A DNA stretch of 35,932 nucleotides from Sandarakinorhabdus sp. Lineage in GTDB: Bacteria; Pseudomonadota; Alphaproteobacteria; Sphingomonadales; Sphingomonadaceae. Position 1 is the stretch's first letter, and every line of letters begins with the position of its first letter. The stretch lies in the NCBI GenBank assembly GCA_020693225.1, contig JAIMJL010000023.1, positions 1-35,932 of the forward strand. The letters are read 5' to 3'. Made by a program: the position numbers and the translations under genes. The notes beneath the pieces are model-generated. The model was not told the DNA's origin and made no database searches. It worked only from the letters and a program-made list of their open reading frames with translations. Positions 6,626-15,571 of this stretch are shown piece after piece.

Positions 6626-9001
6626 ATGTCCAGCCTGACGACCGACACGCGCGCCGAAACCGTGGCGGCGCTGGAAGCCATCGATGACCGGCTGCGCTGG
6701 CTTTCGTCCTGGACAGTGTACAACGCCAACCATTTGCGCCCCAAGCGCGACGGCATGAAGGTGGGCGGGCATCAGGCCAGCTGCGCCTCGATGACAGCAA
6801 TCATGGCCGCGCTCTATTTTCATGCGCTACGGCCGCAGGACAAGGTGGCGGTGAAGCCGCACGCCGGCCCCGTGCTGCAGGCGATCCACTATCTGCTGGG
6901 GCAGCAATCGCTGGAGCAGCTGCAACGCTTCCGTGGGCTGGACGGCGCGCAAAGCTATCCCAGCCGCACCAAGGACCGGATCCCGGTCGATTTTTCCACC
7001 GGCTCGGTCGGGCTGGGCGTTGCCATCACGGCTTTTTCCAGCCTGGTGCAGGACTATCTGATTGCGCATGGCCACCTCGCCGAAGCGGACGCCGGCCGAA
7101 TGATAGCCCTGATGGGTGATGCCGAGCTGGACGAAGGCAATATCTACGAATGCCTGATCGAAGGCTACAAGCACGATATCCGCAACTGCTGGTGGGTGGT
7201 GGACTATAACCGTCAGTCGCTGGACAGCACGACGGCCGACCGCATGTTCCGCCGCTTCGATGATATTTTTGAAACCTGCGGCTGGCGCGTCATCACTCTG
7301 AAGCACGGCAAGCGCCAGCTGGCGGCCTTCGCAAGGCCCGGCGGGCGATCGCTGGAACAATGGATCGAAACCTGCCCCAATGCCGAATTTGCAGTGCTCA
7401 CCTATCAGGGCGGAGCCGCATGGCGGCAGCGATTGCTGGCCGATATCGGTGCCAAGCCGCATGTGAAGACGCTGCTGGAAAGCTTCGACGATGCGGCGCT
7501 GGCTGACCTGATGACCAATCTTGGCGGCCATTGCGTCGAGACATTGATCGATGCCTTCGACAGCGCACAGGACAGCCGGCCAACCCTGTTCATCGCCTAC
7601 ACGGTGAAAGGGCAAGGCCTGCCTCTGGCGGGCCATAAGGACAATCATTCCGGGATGATGAACCCGGCGCAGATCGATCAGCTGCGGCAAAGCATGGGGA
7701 TTGCCGAAGGGGCGGAATGGGAGCCGTTCGGTGGCCTTGGAAACAATCAAGCCGCGAGGCTCAAGGCCTTCGTTGCGGCAAGCGTGCTGGCGCGCAAGCC
7801 AGCGGAACCGGATGCGCCGGCAATCCCGGTTGCGGATCGGCTTCCCGTGCCGCGCGGAGAGCAGCAATCCACCCAGGCGGCCTTCGGCAATGTGCTGCTG
7901 GAGCTGGCGAAATCCGATGCGCCACTGGCCAATCGGCTGGTCACCACGGCGCCGGATGTCACCCAGACGACAAACCTTGGAGCCTTCGTGAACCAGCGCG
8001 GGCTGTTTCGTCGCGCCGCCGTTGCCGATGCCTTCCGCGCCGCCAATATTCCCTCGGCGCAGAAATGGGCCGCAACCACCGCCGGCCAGCATGTCGAACT
8101 CGGCATTGCCGAAACCAATTTCTTCCTGATGCTCACATCTCTGGGCCTTGCCGCGCCGCACTTCGGCACACGCCTGCTGCCGGTGGGCACGGTCTATGAT
8201 CCGTTCATCGCCCGCGGTCTCGATGCCCTGAACTATGGCTGCTACTCCGATTCCCGTTTCCTGCTGGTGGGAACGCCTTCCGGCCTCACCCTGGGGGCGG
8301 AAGGGGGTGCGCACCAATCCATCAACACCCCGCTTATCGGCATGGGGCAACCCAATCTCACCAGCTTCGAACCGGCCTTCGCCGATGAGGTGGCGCTGAT
8401 GATGCGCTGGGCCTTTGCCCATATGCAGCAGCCTGCGGGCGGTTCGGTCTATCTCCGCCTCAGCACCCGCACGATCGCGCAACCGCAACGTCCGGATGCC
8501 ACGTGGGAGGCCGACGCGCTGAAGGGCGCCTATTGGTTGCACAAGCCATCCAGCCCCGCCGATGCCGCCATTGTCTTCAGCGGCGCGATTGCGCCCGAGG
8601 CAATTGCGGCACATGCCCAACTGGTGGAAGACATGCCCGGCCTTGGCCTGCTGAATGTCACCTCACCTGATCTGTTGCACCGTGACTGGTCGGCCAGCAT
8701 GGCCGGGCGCTGGAATGGCGGTCCGGCCAGCCCGAGCCATATCGAAAGCCTGCTGTCGGAACTGGCGCCTGGTGCCGGGCTGGTGACCGTGATCGATGGC
8801 TCTCCGGGTGCTCTTTCGTGGCTGGGCGGCGTCTGCGGGATGCGGGTCTCGCCTCTCGGCGTGGATCGCTTCGGCCAGACCGGCGATCTGCCAGACCTTT
8901 ATCGGCGCTACCGGCTGGACTCCGATGCCATCATCGAAGCCATGGCCGAGCTACTGGCCGGAGGCGGGCCAGCTTGCAACGGCATGCAAACCGGTCGATA
9001 G
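6626..9001 (+). CDS. AceE-like homodimeric 2-oxoacid dehydrogenase E1 / transketolase-family enzyme
   Basis: This is a thiamine-diphosphate enzyme of about 791 residues with the architecture of the AceE-type pyruvate dehydrogenase E1. The ThDP/Mg motif begins GDAELDEGN and ends around VVDYNRQS. The central catalytic Glu is in the segment ELGIAE. The downstream block with LTLGAEGGAHQS and SFEPAFADEVALMM matches the AceE pyrimidine domain. E. coli AceE is 887 residues, so this copy is shorter. The ATG at 6626 is preferred to an in-frame TTG at 6575, though its ribosome site is weak. No E2 or E3 gene is nearby. It lies 85 bases after the Rieske gene on the same strand and probably acts on a 2-oxoacid from the catabolic pathway. 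The substrate is unknown. Alternatively it could be a non-oxidative decarboxylase or a transketolase. Confidence 0.85.
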   Translation: MSSLTTDTRAETVAALEAIDDRLRWLSSWTVYNANHLRPKRDGMKVGGHQASCASMTAIMAALYFHALRPQDKVAVKPHAGPVLQAIHYLLGQQSLEQLQRFRGLDGAQSYPSRTKDRIPVDFSTGSVGLGVAITAFSSLVQDYLIAHGHLAEADAGRMIALMGDAELDEGNIYECLIEGYKHDIRNCWWVVDYNRQSLDSTTADRMFRRFDDIFETCGWRVITLKHGKRQLAAFARPGGRSLEQWIETCPNAEFAVLTYQGGAAWRQRLLADIGAKPHVKTLLESFDDAALADLMTNLGGHCVETLIDAFDSAQDSRPTLFIAYTVKGQGLPLAGHKDNHSGMMNPAQIDQLRQSMGIAEGAEWEPFGGLGNNQAARLKAFVAASVLARKPAEPDAPAIPVADRLPVPRGEQQSTQAAFGNVLLELAKSDAPLANRLVTTAPDVTQTTNLGAFVNQRGLFRRAAVADAFRAANIPSAQKWAATTAGQHVELGIAETNFFLMLTSLGLAAPHFGTRLLPVGTVYDPFIARGLDALNYGCYSDSRFLLVGTPSGLTLGAEGGAHQSINTPLIGMGQPNLTSFEPAFADEVALMMRWAFAHMQQPAGGSVYLRLSTRTIAQPQRPDATWEADALKGAYWLHKPSSPADAAIVFSGAIAPEAIAAHAQLVEDMPGLGLLNVTSPDLLHRDWSASMAGRWNGGPASPSHIESLLSELAPGAGLVTVIDGSPGALSWLGGVCGMRVSPLGVDRFGQTGDLPDLYRRYRLDSDAIIEAMAELLAGGGPACNGMQTGR

Positions 9002-9009
9002 TCTGGATC

Positions 9010-9462
9010 ATGGAAGCACTAACAGGCTGGCTCGGCGGATTTTACATGCCGATGAAGGCGGCCCACGCCACCGTCACCTTCTTCTGGATCGCCGGCCTGT
9101 TCATGCTGCCGCGCTACCTTGCCTATCAGGCGCAGGAAGCACCCGGCTCGGAGCAGGATCGAAAATGGGCCGAGCGCACGGGGAAGTTGCGCACGATCAT
9201 CCTGACGCCATCTCTCGTGGCAGTCTGGCTGCTGGGGCTGATGGTGGCCACCAGCTACGGCATGGCAGGTGCGGGGTGGATTCACACCAAGATCGCGCTG
9301 GCAGTGCTGCTCAGCGGCTATCATGGCTGGATGGTCGGCGTGTCGCGCAAGATGGCGACAGGCGCGCGCCCGCTTTCGGAAAAATCGCTGCGGCGGTGGA
9401 ACGAAGTGCCGGCGCTGGCTACCATCCTGTTCGTGTTCCTAGCGATCCTCAAGCCCTTTTGA
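9010..9462 (+). CDS. hemJ: Protoporphyrinogen IX oxidase HemJ
   Basis: This is a 150-residue integral membrane protein with four predicted helices. It matches HemJ (UPF0093): KAAHATVTFFWIAGLFMLPR with its conserved His near residue 19, an IILTPSL helix, a GWIHTK segment, and the terminal NEVP...LKPF signature. HemJ oxidises protoporphyrinogen IX to protoporphyrin IX in heme synthesis at the inner membrane. The start ATG lies only 8 bases after the E1 stop codon, so it may be read partly from the catabolic transcript. No clear promoter of its own is visible. A generic CopD-family protein is the alternative, but the C-terminal motif favours HemJ. Confidence 0.82.
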   Translation: MEALTGWLGGFYMPMKAAHATVTFFWIAGLFMLPRYLAYQAQEAPGSEQDRKWAERTGKLRTIILTPSLVAVWLLGLMVATSYGMAGAGWIHTKIALAVLLSGYHGWMVGVSRKMATGARPLSEKSLRRWNEVPALATILFVFLAILKPF

Positions 9463-9546
9463 CGGCCCGGCCATAACGCCGCTGGTCAAAATCGCAGCCG
9501 CCTTCGGTCTTGCACTTTGCCACGGCTTCCACCAATCACATTGGCC

Positions 9547-10548
9547 ATGTCCGTCCTGAACCTCTCCGCCGATACCGAGCGTCACGCCCCCACAAGGCTG
9601 GCCGAACCCGATAGCTTCGTTGACGCCCGCGCGGTGTTCGGCGTGGACATCGACATGCAGGTGCCCGCCTTCTCGGTGCCCGATGAGCGCGTGCCCGATC
9701 GCGACGATACCTATGTGTTCGATCCGGAAACCACGCTCGCCATCCTCGCCGGCTTCACCTTCAACCGCCGGGTGATGATCCAGGGCTATCATGGCACGGG
9801 CAAATCGACGCATATCGAGCAGGTCGCCGCCCGCCTGAACTGGCCGTGCATCCGCATCAACCTGGACAGCCACATCAGCCGTATCGATCTTGTCGGCAAG
9901 GATGCGATCGTGCTGCGTGACGGCAAGCAGGTGACCGAGTTCCGCGAAGGCCTGCTCCCGTGGGCGCTGCAAACGCCAACCGCACTGGTGTTTGACGAAT
10001 ATGATGCCGGCCGGCCTGACGTCATGTTTGTTATCCAGCGCGTGCTGGAAGTGGAAGGCAAGCTCACCCTGCTGGATCAAAACCGGGTGATCCGGCCGAA
10101 CCCGTGGTTCCGGCTGTTTGCCACGGCCAACACGGTTGGTCTTGGCGATACGTCCGGCCTGTATCACGGCACCCAGCAGATCAACCAGGGCCAGATGGAC
10201 CGCTGGAATATCGTGACCACGCTGAACTATCTGCCGGCAGAAACCGAGGCGTCGATCATCGCCGCCAAATGCCCGCAAACCGATCCGAAAACGGTGGCAG
10301 CGATGGTGAAGGTGGCAGAGATGACCCGCAATGGCTTCATCGCCGGCGATATTTCCACCGTGATGTCGCCGCGCACGGTGATCACCTGGGCGCAGAATGC
10401 CGATATTTTCAAGAACCTCGGCTTCGCTTTCCGGGTCAGCTTCCTCAATCGCTGCGATGAAGCCGAACGCGGCATCGTGGCCGAATATTATCAGCGGGTG
10501 TTCGGCGAGGAACTGCCCGAAAGCATCGTTTCAAAGGCCCGGCGTTAG
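9547..10548 (+). CDS. cobS: Cobaltochelatase-type AAA+ ATPase CobS
   Basis: This is a 333-residue AAA+ MoxR-like ATPase with Walker A at about residues 80-88 (GYHGTGKST), Walker B at 147-151 (LVFDE), and the CobS N-terminal [12 protein letters not shown] signature. In aerobic cobalamin synthesis CobS and CobT form the chaperone ring that drives CobN to insert cobalt. The ATG at 9547 is used; an upstream in-frame TTG (9517) would give a longer N-terminus. Its TAG stop (10546-10548) overlaps the stop of the convergent acylase gene. The cobT partner is 5 kb downstream, and cobN is not in the window. Confidence 0.93.
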   Translation: MSVLNLSADTERHAPTRLAEPDSFVDARAVFGVDIDMQVPAFSVPDERVPDRDDTYVFDPETTLAILAGFTFNRRVMIQGYHGTGKSTHIEQVAARLNWPCIRINLDSHISRIDLVGKDAIVLRDGKQVTEFREGLLPWALQTPTALVFDEYDAGRPDVMFVIQRVLEVEGKLTLLDQNRVIRPNPWFRLFATANTVGLGDTSGLYHGTQQINQGQMDRWNIVTTLNYLPAETEASIIAAKCPQTDPKTVAAMVKVAEMTRNGFIAGDISTVMSPRTVITWAQNADIFKNLGFAFRVSFLNRCDEAERGIVAEYYQRVFGEELPESIVSKARR

Positions 10549-12932
10549 CCTTCAGGCTCCAAGGTCAGCGTCCAGCGCGCCGGCCCCGGCAGGAACGGGG
10601 TTGGTTTGCCTTGCACCCAGTCGGTATGCCCGCCGAGATAGTAGGGCGCCAGCGGGTTGCCGCTCTGCCCGCCGGGCATGTGGAACAGGCCTTCCGCCTC
10701 GTGCCCCGGTGAAACGGCAAAGCGTTCGGATGCGCCGAAACCGGGGGCTTGGGCGCGCACCGTGGCGCGGTCTCCCGGAACCGCAACATCGCGCGGATTG
10801 ACGATCCAGCCGAGCGGCTTGATGGCTGCGGCCAGCGGGTGCGAAACGCCGGCCCGCCCATTTTCGCCCCACACATGCCGCTCCAGCGGCCCCTTCACAT
10901 CATCGGCGGTAGCGGCCAGGGCTGCATCGATCAGCGCGTTCCAGCTTTTGTGTCCGGCAGGCACAAGCCCTGCGGGACGTGCCTGCATGAGGCGCCGCAC
11001 CGTGCCTTCGGCCTGCCCCGGAATGAAGCTGCGCCGGCCGGACGCCTTGTCCGGCTTGCCCAGATACCCTGCATAGGTCTGCTCTACGATTTCGCGGCGA
11101 AACCGGTCGATCAGGCGATACCCCACCGCTTCGGGAACCGCGCGTTCGCCCCAATCGCGCACAAACGGGATCATCGGTGCCAGCCGCGGATCATCAGCGC
11201 GCTTCTGCAACTCGGCCAGCAGCGCTTGCTGCCAGAAACGGTTGCGAACCGAAACATCATCCAGCTGGATGGCTAGAAAATCGCGCGGTGCGAACTGCTC
11301 GCGCGCCAGCAGCCGATCGCGGATGCGGCCCGCACGCGCGCCCGCATCATAGCCGCCGTCACCCAGCTTCGCATAGGCATCGCCGCCCATCACCCGGCTG
11401 TTCGCGGTCCAGATCCGGGCATTTGCGGGATTGATCACCGCGGGCGTCTCCTCCGGTGACAGGTCGCCTGCCCACCCTTTCGTGCCATCGGCAAAGCTCA
11501 CGGCATCCTGCCCGCTGAAGCCGAAGCGCCTGGGCACCCGCCCGATGATGGTCCAGCCGATGTTCCCGGCACCATCGCCAACGGTCAGATTTTGCTGCGG
11601 GATGGCGGATTTCTGGCCGATGGCGATGGCCTCGGCAACGGATGCCGCGCGTTCCATTTCCAGCGCTGCGCCCAGCCGGATCGCGCGCGCGTCATGCGCG
11701 GTCCAGCGCATGGCCAGCGTCCGGCCAAAGGCATCCTTGCCGACAATCGGCCCCCAGAGGGTTTCTTCCACCACCAGCGGGCTGCAATCGGCCCGGACAC
11801 ACAGCGATTCCTCTATCCGCTCGACCACGCGTTCGCCCTCGGGGGTGCGATAGTGCCCCGGTTTCCCCGGCACCCAATCGATTACCACCGCATCCGCCGT
11901 GTCGATATAGCTGTTGGTATAACCCCAGGCGACCTTGCCGTTGCTGCCCGCCACGAGGAAAGGCGTGCCGGGCAGGGTCACGCCGGTTGCGTCGACCGGC
12001 AATTCGGCGGAGGTCGCCGCCGGCTTCACAATCAGCCGCGCCCGATACCAGATCGAAGGCACATTCAGCCCCAGATGCATGTCGTTGGCCACCAGCGCCG
12101 CGCCATTGGCCGTCAGCCTGCCGCCCACGGCCCAATTGTTGGAACCAACCATCTCCGGCAGCCGCACATCCACCGCAGCGGCGGGAATCGGCGGCCCCTG
12201 CATCGGCGCCAGCGTAGTCGGCATCGGTGCCTCTGGCAGCACCGAGCCATCCAGCGGCGCATCCAGCTCGGTGCCGAGGGGAAACAGCAGGTCGGCCAGC
12301 GCAACGCCGCCCTTGCGCATTGCCAGCGCCCGATCCATCTCGCGCTGCGGCACCGCGGGTTGCAGGTTCAGATACATGGCGAAAACCGCCAGAACCGTAT
12401 CTTCCGGCAGCCAGGGTTCAGGCGTGCTGCGGGTGATCGCATATTCATAAGGGGCGCCTGCGAGTTCGGCGCTGCCGCGCCGCACCCCCGCCACATAGGC
12501 CGACAGAAGCGCCTTTTCTGCCGGGTCCATGGCTGCCACCATCGCCTGTGCCCGGGCGCGGAAGCGGTGCACGCGGATGCGCCGGTCGATCGCTTCCGTC
12601 GCCGATCCCGACAATTCCGAAAGTTCGCCCGCCGCCAGCCTTCGCAACGTGTCCATCTGGAAAAGCCGCTCCTGCGCATGCAGCCAACCAAGTGCAAAGG
12701 CGAGATCGTGGCGGGTACTGGCGGTCAGCGTCGGCACGCCATCGGCATCCCGCACGATGCGCACAGGTGCCTGCAAGCCCGCAACCTGGATGCTGCCTTC
12801 CAGCAAGGGTCGGCTGCGCTGCATGCTCCACCACAGCCAGCCCGCTGCGAGCAGCGCCAGCAGCACGGCGGCCAGAAGCAGCCACTTCAGTATGCCAAGG
12901 ATTTTGCCCGCCGCTGTTCGCGCTTGTGCCAT
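10545..12932 (-). CDS. Penicillin acylase family N-terminal nucleophile hydrolase, membrane-anchored
   Basis: This 795-residue Ntn-hydrolase would cleave amide-linked acyl groups (beta-lactam side chains, acyl-homoserine lactones or peptides). Residues 11-34 form one hydrophobic helix after a short charged N-terminus, so it is probably an uncleaved anchor or a signal peptide into the periplasm. The nucleophile is predicted at Ser264 in [10 protein letters not shown], where autocatalytic processing would separate alpha and beta chains. The ATG at 12932 is preferred over a TTG at 12986 because GGGAGG lies upstream and the anchor follows directly. Its stop codon overlaps that of cobS on the other strand. 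It is divergent from the second TonB receptor. The substrate cannot be deduced. Confidence 0.9.
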   Translation of the reverse strand: MAQARTAAGKILGILKWLLLAAVLLALLAAGWLWWSMQRSRPLLEGSIQVAGLQAPVRIVRDADGVPTLTASTRHDLAFALGWLHAQERLFQMDTLRRLAAGELSELSGSATEAIDRRIRVHRFRARAQAMVAAMDPAEKALLSAYVAGVRRGSAELAGAPYEYAITRSTPEPWLPEDTVLAVFAMYLNLQPAVPQREMDRALAMRKGGVALADLLFPLGTELDAPLDGSVLPEAPMPTTLAPMQGPPIPAAAVDVRLPEMVGSNNWAVGGRLTANGAALVANDMHLGLNVPSIWYRARLIVKPAATSAELPVDATGVTLPGTPFLVAGSNGKVAWGYTNSYIDTADAVVIDWVPGKPGHYRTPEGERVVERIEESLCVRADCSPLVVEETLWGPIVGKDAFGRTLAMRWTAHDARAIRLGAALEMERAASVAEAIAIGQKSAIPQQNLTVGDGAGNIGWTIIGRVPRRFGFSGQDAVSFADGTKGWAGDLSPEETPAVINPANARIWTANSRVMGGDAYAKLGDGGYDAGARAGRIRDRLLAREQFAPRDFLAIQLDDVSVRNRFWQQALLAELQKRADDPRLAPMIPFVRDWGERAVPEAVGYRLIDRFRREIVEQTYAGYLGKPDKASGRRSFIPGQAEGTVRRLMQARPAGLVPAGHKSWNALIDAALAATADDVKGPLERHVWGENGRAGVSHPLAAAIKPLGWIVNPRDVAVPGDRATVRAQAPGFGASERFAVSPGHEAEGLFHMPGGQSGNPLAPYYLGGHTDWVQGKPTPFLPGPARWTLTLEPEG

Positions 12933-13117
12933 GTGCCCCGCAACCTCCCTTTTGCTCCCGCTAAGGCCCGTTGCCCAGGCATTCAAGCGGTCATCCTACT
13001 GTTGCAGTCTGGTTACAGTCATGCGGCAAAGGCTCTGCATGCGTTAACCATACACTTTCCCGGTGAAACCGAGCGGGTGTAAATACCGCCCATAAAGGTT
13101 CTGGGGAGAAGCTTGCC

Positions 13118-15484
13118 ATGTCTGCCAATGCGTTCCGTTATCTCGCTGCTGCCGCCATTGCTGCTCTCGCCACCTCGGGCATGGCGCAGTCCAACCTCGA
13201 ATCAGAGGCCGGTGGAGACATCATCGTGACCGCCACCAAGCGCGATCTCGCGCTGCAGGATGTGCCCTTTTCGATCAATGCGCAGACGGAGGCGATGCTG
13301 CAACGATCGGGCGCGACCACGATCGAGGATGTGTCGCGCAGTGTGGCCGGGCTTTCCATCCAGAATCTGGGGCCGGGGCAGAGCCAGGTTTCGGTGCGCG
13401 GCGTATCGGCCGGGCAGATCGTGCGCGATCAGCCGGGGGTGAAAGAGCAGGTCGGCTTCTATCTCGACGAATCGGTCATTTCGCTCTCGCTGTTCACGCC
13501 GGATCTCGATCTGTTCGATCTGAACCGCGTGGAAACCCTGCGTGGGCCGCAGGGAACATTGTTCGGCTCCGGGTCGGTGGGCGGCACCATCCGTTACATC
13601 ACCAACCAGCCAACCACGGATCGGGTTGAAGGCACGATCGAGGGCAATCTCAATCTGATCGACGGCGGCTCTGTCGGCGGGCATTTGAAGGCGGCGGTGA
13701 ATGTTCCGCTGTCCGACAAGGTCGCGGTGCGCGCGGTCGGCTATTTCACCCAGTTCGGCGGCTTCATCGACGCGCTGGGCGAAAACGGCCAGGTCCGCGA
13801 GAATGTGAACGACGGCTGGCGGCTCGGCGGTCGGCTGGCGGTGGCCTTCACCCCCACCGAGGATATCACCATCACCCCGCGCATCGTCTATCAGGAGGTG
13901 CGCGCCAACGGCTTCAACCGGCAGGAAATCTTCAACCTTTTCGCCAATCCCAACACCACCACCCGGCCGCCGATCCAGCTCCAGGAACGGCAGCAATATC
14001 TGCTGCTGCGCGAGCGTTTCACCGATGATTTCCTGCTGGCGGATCTGAATGTCAGCATCGGTCTTGGCGCCGTTACGCTCACCTCGGTCACCAGCTATGT
14101 CGATCGCGATATCGTGGTCGGCCGCGATGCCTCGGCGCTCACCGGTTCGGTATCGGTCGATCTTGGCTATCCGAACGCCGCCGTGCTGCTGCCGTCCAAC
14201 CTTGTGGATAGCACCAAGGTGCAGCAGTTCACTCAGGAAGTGCGGCTGTCATCCAACACTGATGGCCCGTTCCAGTGGCTGATCGGCGGATTCTATTCCG
14301 ATGTCGATCGCGGCTACACCCAGCGCCTGCCCACCCCCGGCTATGATGCCTTCACCGACGCCGTGCTGGGCGCCGGCACCTCGGCGGCGGTGGCCAATGG
14401 CTTCCCGGCGGACTCGCCCTACAATTCGGATATCCCATACAAGATCAAGCAGAAGGCGCTGTTCGGCGAAGCCAGCTATGCGTTCGGAACGCTGACGGCA
14501 ACCGCTGGCCTGCGCTGGTATGATTTCTCCGAAACCCGCACGTTCAAGTCGGGCGGGCTGTTCGCCAATGGCGACAATGCGCTGGATGAAACCCAGTCCG
14601 ACGGCTTTACGCCGCGATTCCTGCTGTCGTGGAAGGCAAGCGAGGATGTCACCGTCAACGCGCAGGCCTCCAAGGGCTTCCGCCTCGGTGGGGTGAATGA
14701 TCCGCTCAACCTGCCGCTCTGCACGCCGCAGGACGAGGACATTTTCGGCGGTTTCCAGAATTATGATGATGAAACGCTGTGGAACTATGAGGCGGGCGTG
14801 AAGGCCCGCAGCGGCATGTTCACCCTGAATGCCGCCGGATTCTACACCGACATCCGCAATCTGCAGGTTACGCTGGATGCCGGCAGCTGTTCGTCGCGCG
14901 TGGTGTTCAACGTGCCCAAGGCGCACTCGGTCGGCGTTGAGTTCGAGCTGGGCATGAACCCGGGCGCCGGATTCGATTTCTCGGTTGCCGGCAGTTGGGT
15001 GGAGGCGCGCTTCGATTCGACCGTTGTCGATGGCACCGGCGCGGTGCTGGCCGGTATCCGCGAAGGCAATCGCCTGCCATCGGTGCCGGAGTTCCAGATT
15101 GCCGCCACCGCCGGCTATACCGCGCGCCTGTCCGAGCGGGCCGAAGCATTGTTCACCGCCAGCTTTCAGCATGTCGGCTCGCGCTACACCCAGCCAAGCG
15201 ATCAGGAGAACAACCCGCGCACCTTCGTATCGGGCCTGCCCTTCGGCGGAGCCACCGGCATGGTTGGAACAACGGTGGATCTGAAGCTGCCGTCTTACAA
15301 TCTGGTCAACATTTCCGCCGGCGTCCGGCTGGACAGCGGCACCGACGTGTCCGTTTACGCCAACAATCTGTTTGACGAGAATCCCCTGCTGTCGTTCGAT
15401 CGGGAACGCGGCGGGCGGGCACGGCTGGGCTTTTCGATCGGCCAGCCACGCACCTTTGGCGTCACGGTGCGCCAACGCTTCTGA
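13118..15484 (+). CDS. TonB-dependent outer-membrane receptor (second)
   Basis: This is a 788-residue receptor. GGGGAGAA precedes the ATG at 13118. A signal peptide with likely cleavage after GMA (about residue 23) is followed by a TonB-box-like segment (DIIVTATKR), a plug domain with RGPQGTLFGSGSVGGTIRY, and a barrel ending in VRQRF, a terminal Phe suited to outer-membrane assembly. It is divergent from the acylase across 185 bases and is followed by a hairpin and then cobT. The position between the acylase and cobT suggests uptake of the acylase substrate or an independent insertion. The ligand is unknown. Confidence 0.93.
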   Translation: MSANAFRYLAAAAIAALATSGMAQSNLESEAGGDIIVTATKRDLALQDVPFSINAQTEAMLQRSGATTIEDVSRSVAGLSIQNLGPGQSQVSVRGVSAGQIVRDQPGVKEQVGFYLDESVISLSLFTPDLDLFDLNRVETLRGPQGTLFGSGSVGGTIRYITNQPTTDRVEGTIEGNLNLIDGGSVGGHLKAAVNVPLSDKVAVRAVGYFTQFGGFIDALGENGQVRENVNDGWRLGGRLAVAFTPTEDITITPRIVYQEVRANGFNRQEIFNLFANPNTTTRPPIQLQERQQYLLLRERFTDDFLLADLNVSIGLGAVTLTSVTSYVDRDIVVGRDASALTGSVSVDLGYPNAAVLLPSNLVDSTKVQQFTQEVRLSSNTDGPFQWLIGGFYSDVDRGYTQRLPTPGYDAFTDAVLGAGTSAAVANGFPADSPYNSDIPYKIKQKALFGEASYAFGTLTATAGLRWYDFSETRTFKSGGLFANGDNALDETQSDGFTPRFLLSWKASEDVTVNAQASKGFRLGGVNDPLNLPLCTPQDEDIFGGFQNYDDETLWNYEAGVKARSGMFTLNAAGFYTDIRNLQVTLDAGSCSSRVVFNVPKAHSVGVEFELGMNPGAGFDFSVAGSWVEARFDSTVVDGTGAVLAGIREGNRLPSVPEFQIAATAGYTARLSERAEALFTASFQHVGSRYTQPSDQENNPRTFVSGLPFGGATGMVGTTVDLKLPSYNLVNISAGVRLDSGTDVSVYANNLFDENPLLSFDRERGGRARLGFSIGQPRTFGVTVRQRF

Positions 15485-15496
15485 TCGGCATGCGCG

Positions 15497-15518
15497 GGGC
15501 GGGTTGCCGCACCCGCCC
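15497..15518 (+). terminator. GC-rich hairpin after second TonB receptor
   Basis: GGGCGGGT and ACCCGCCC form an 8-base perfect stem with a 6-base loop, 12 bases after the receptor stop. There is no T-run after it, so it is a candidate terminator or a transcript-stabilising hairpin only. Confidence 0.5.
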
Positions 15519-15571
15519 TCTCAGCATTGCCTGTCTGGTATCGCCGGCCGAACCAATGCTAGAGCCAGTGC

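Noticed and set aside
12933-13117. Operator in the acylase / second receptor divergent region
   Set aside because: Only short imperfect repeats (such as CTGT-N12-ACAG) are visible, which is not enough to call a site.
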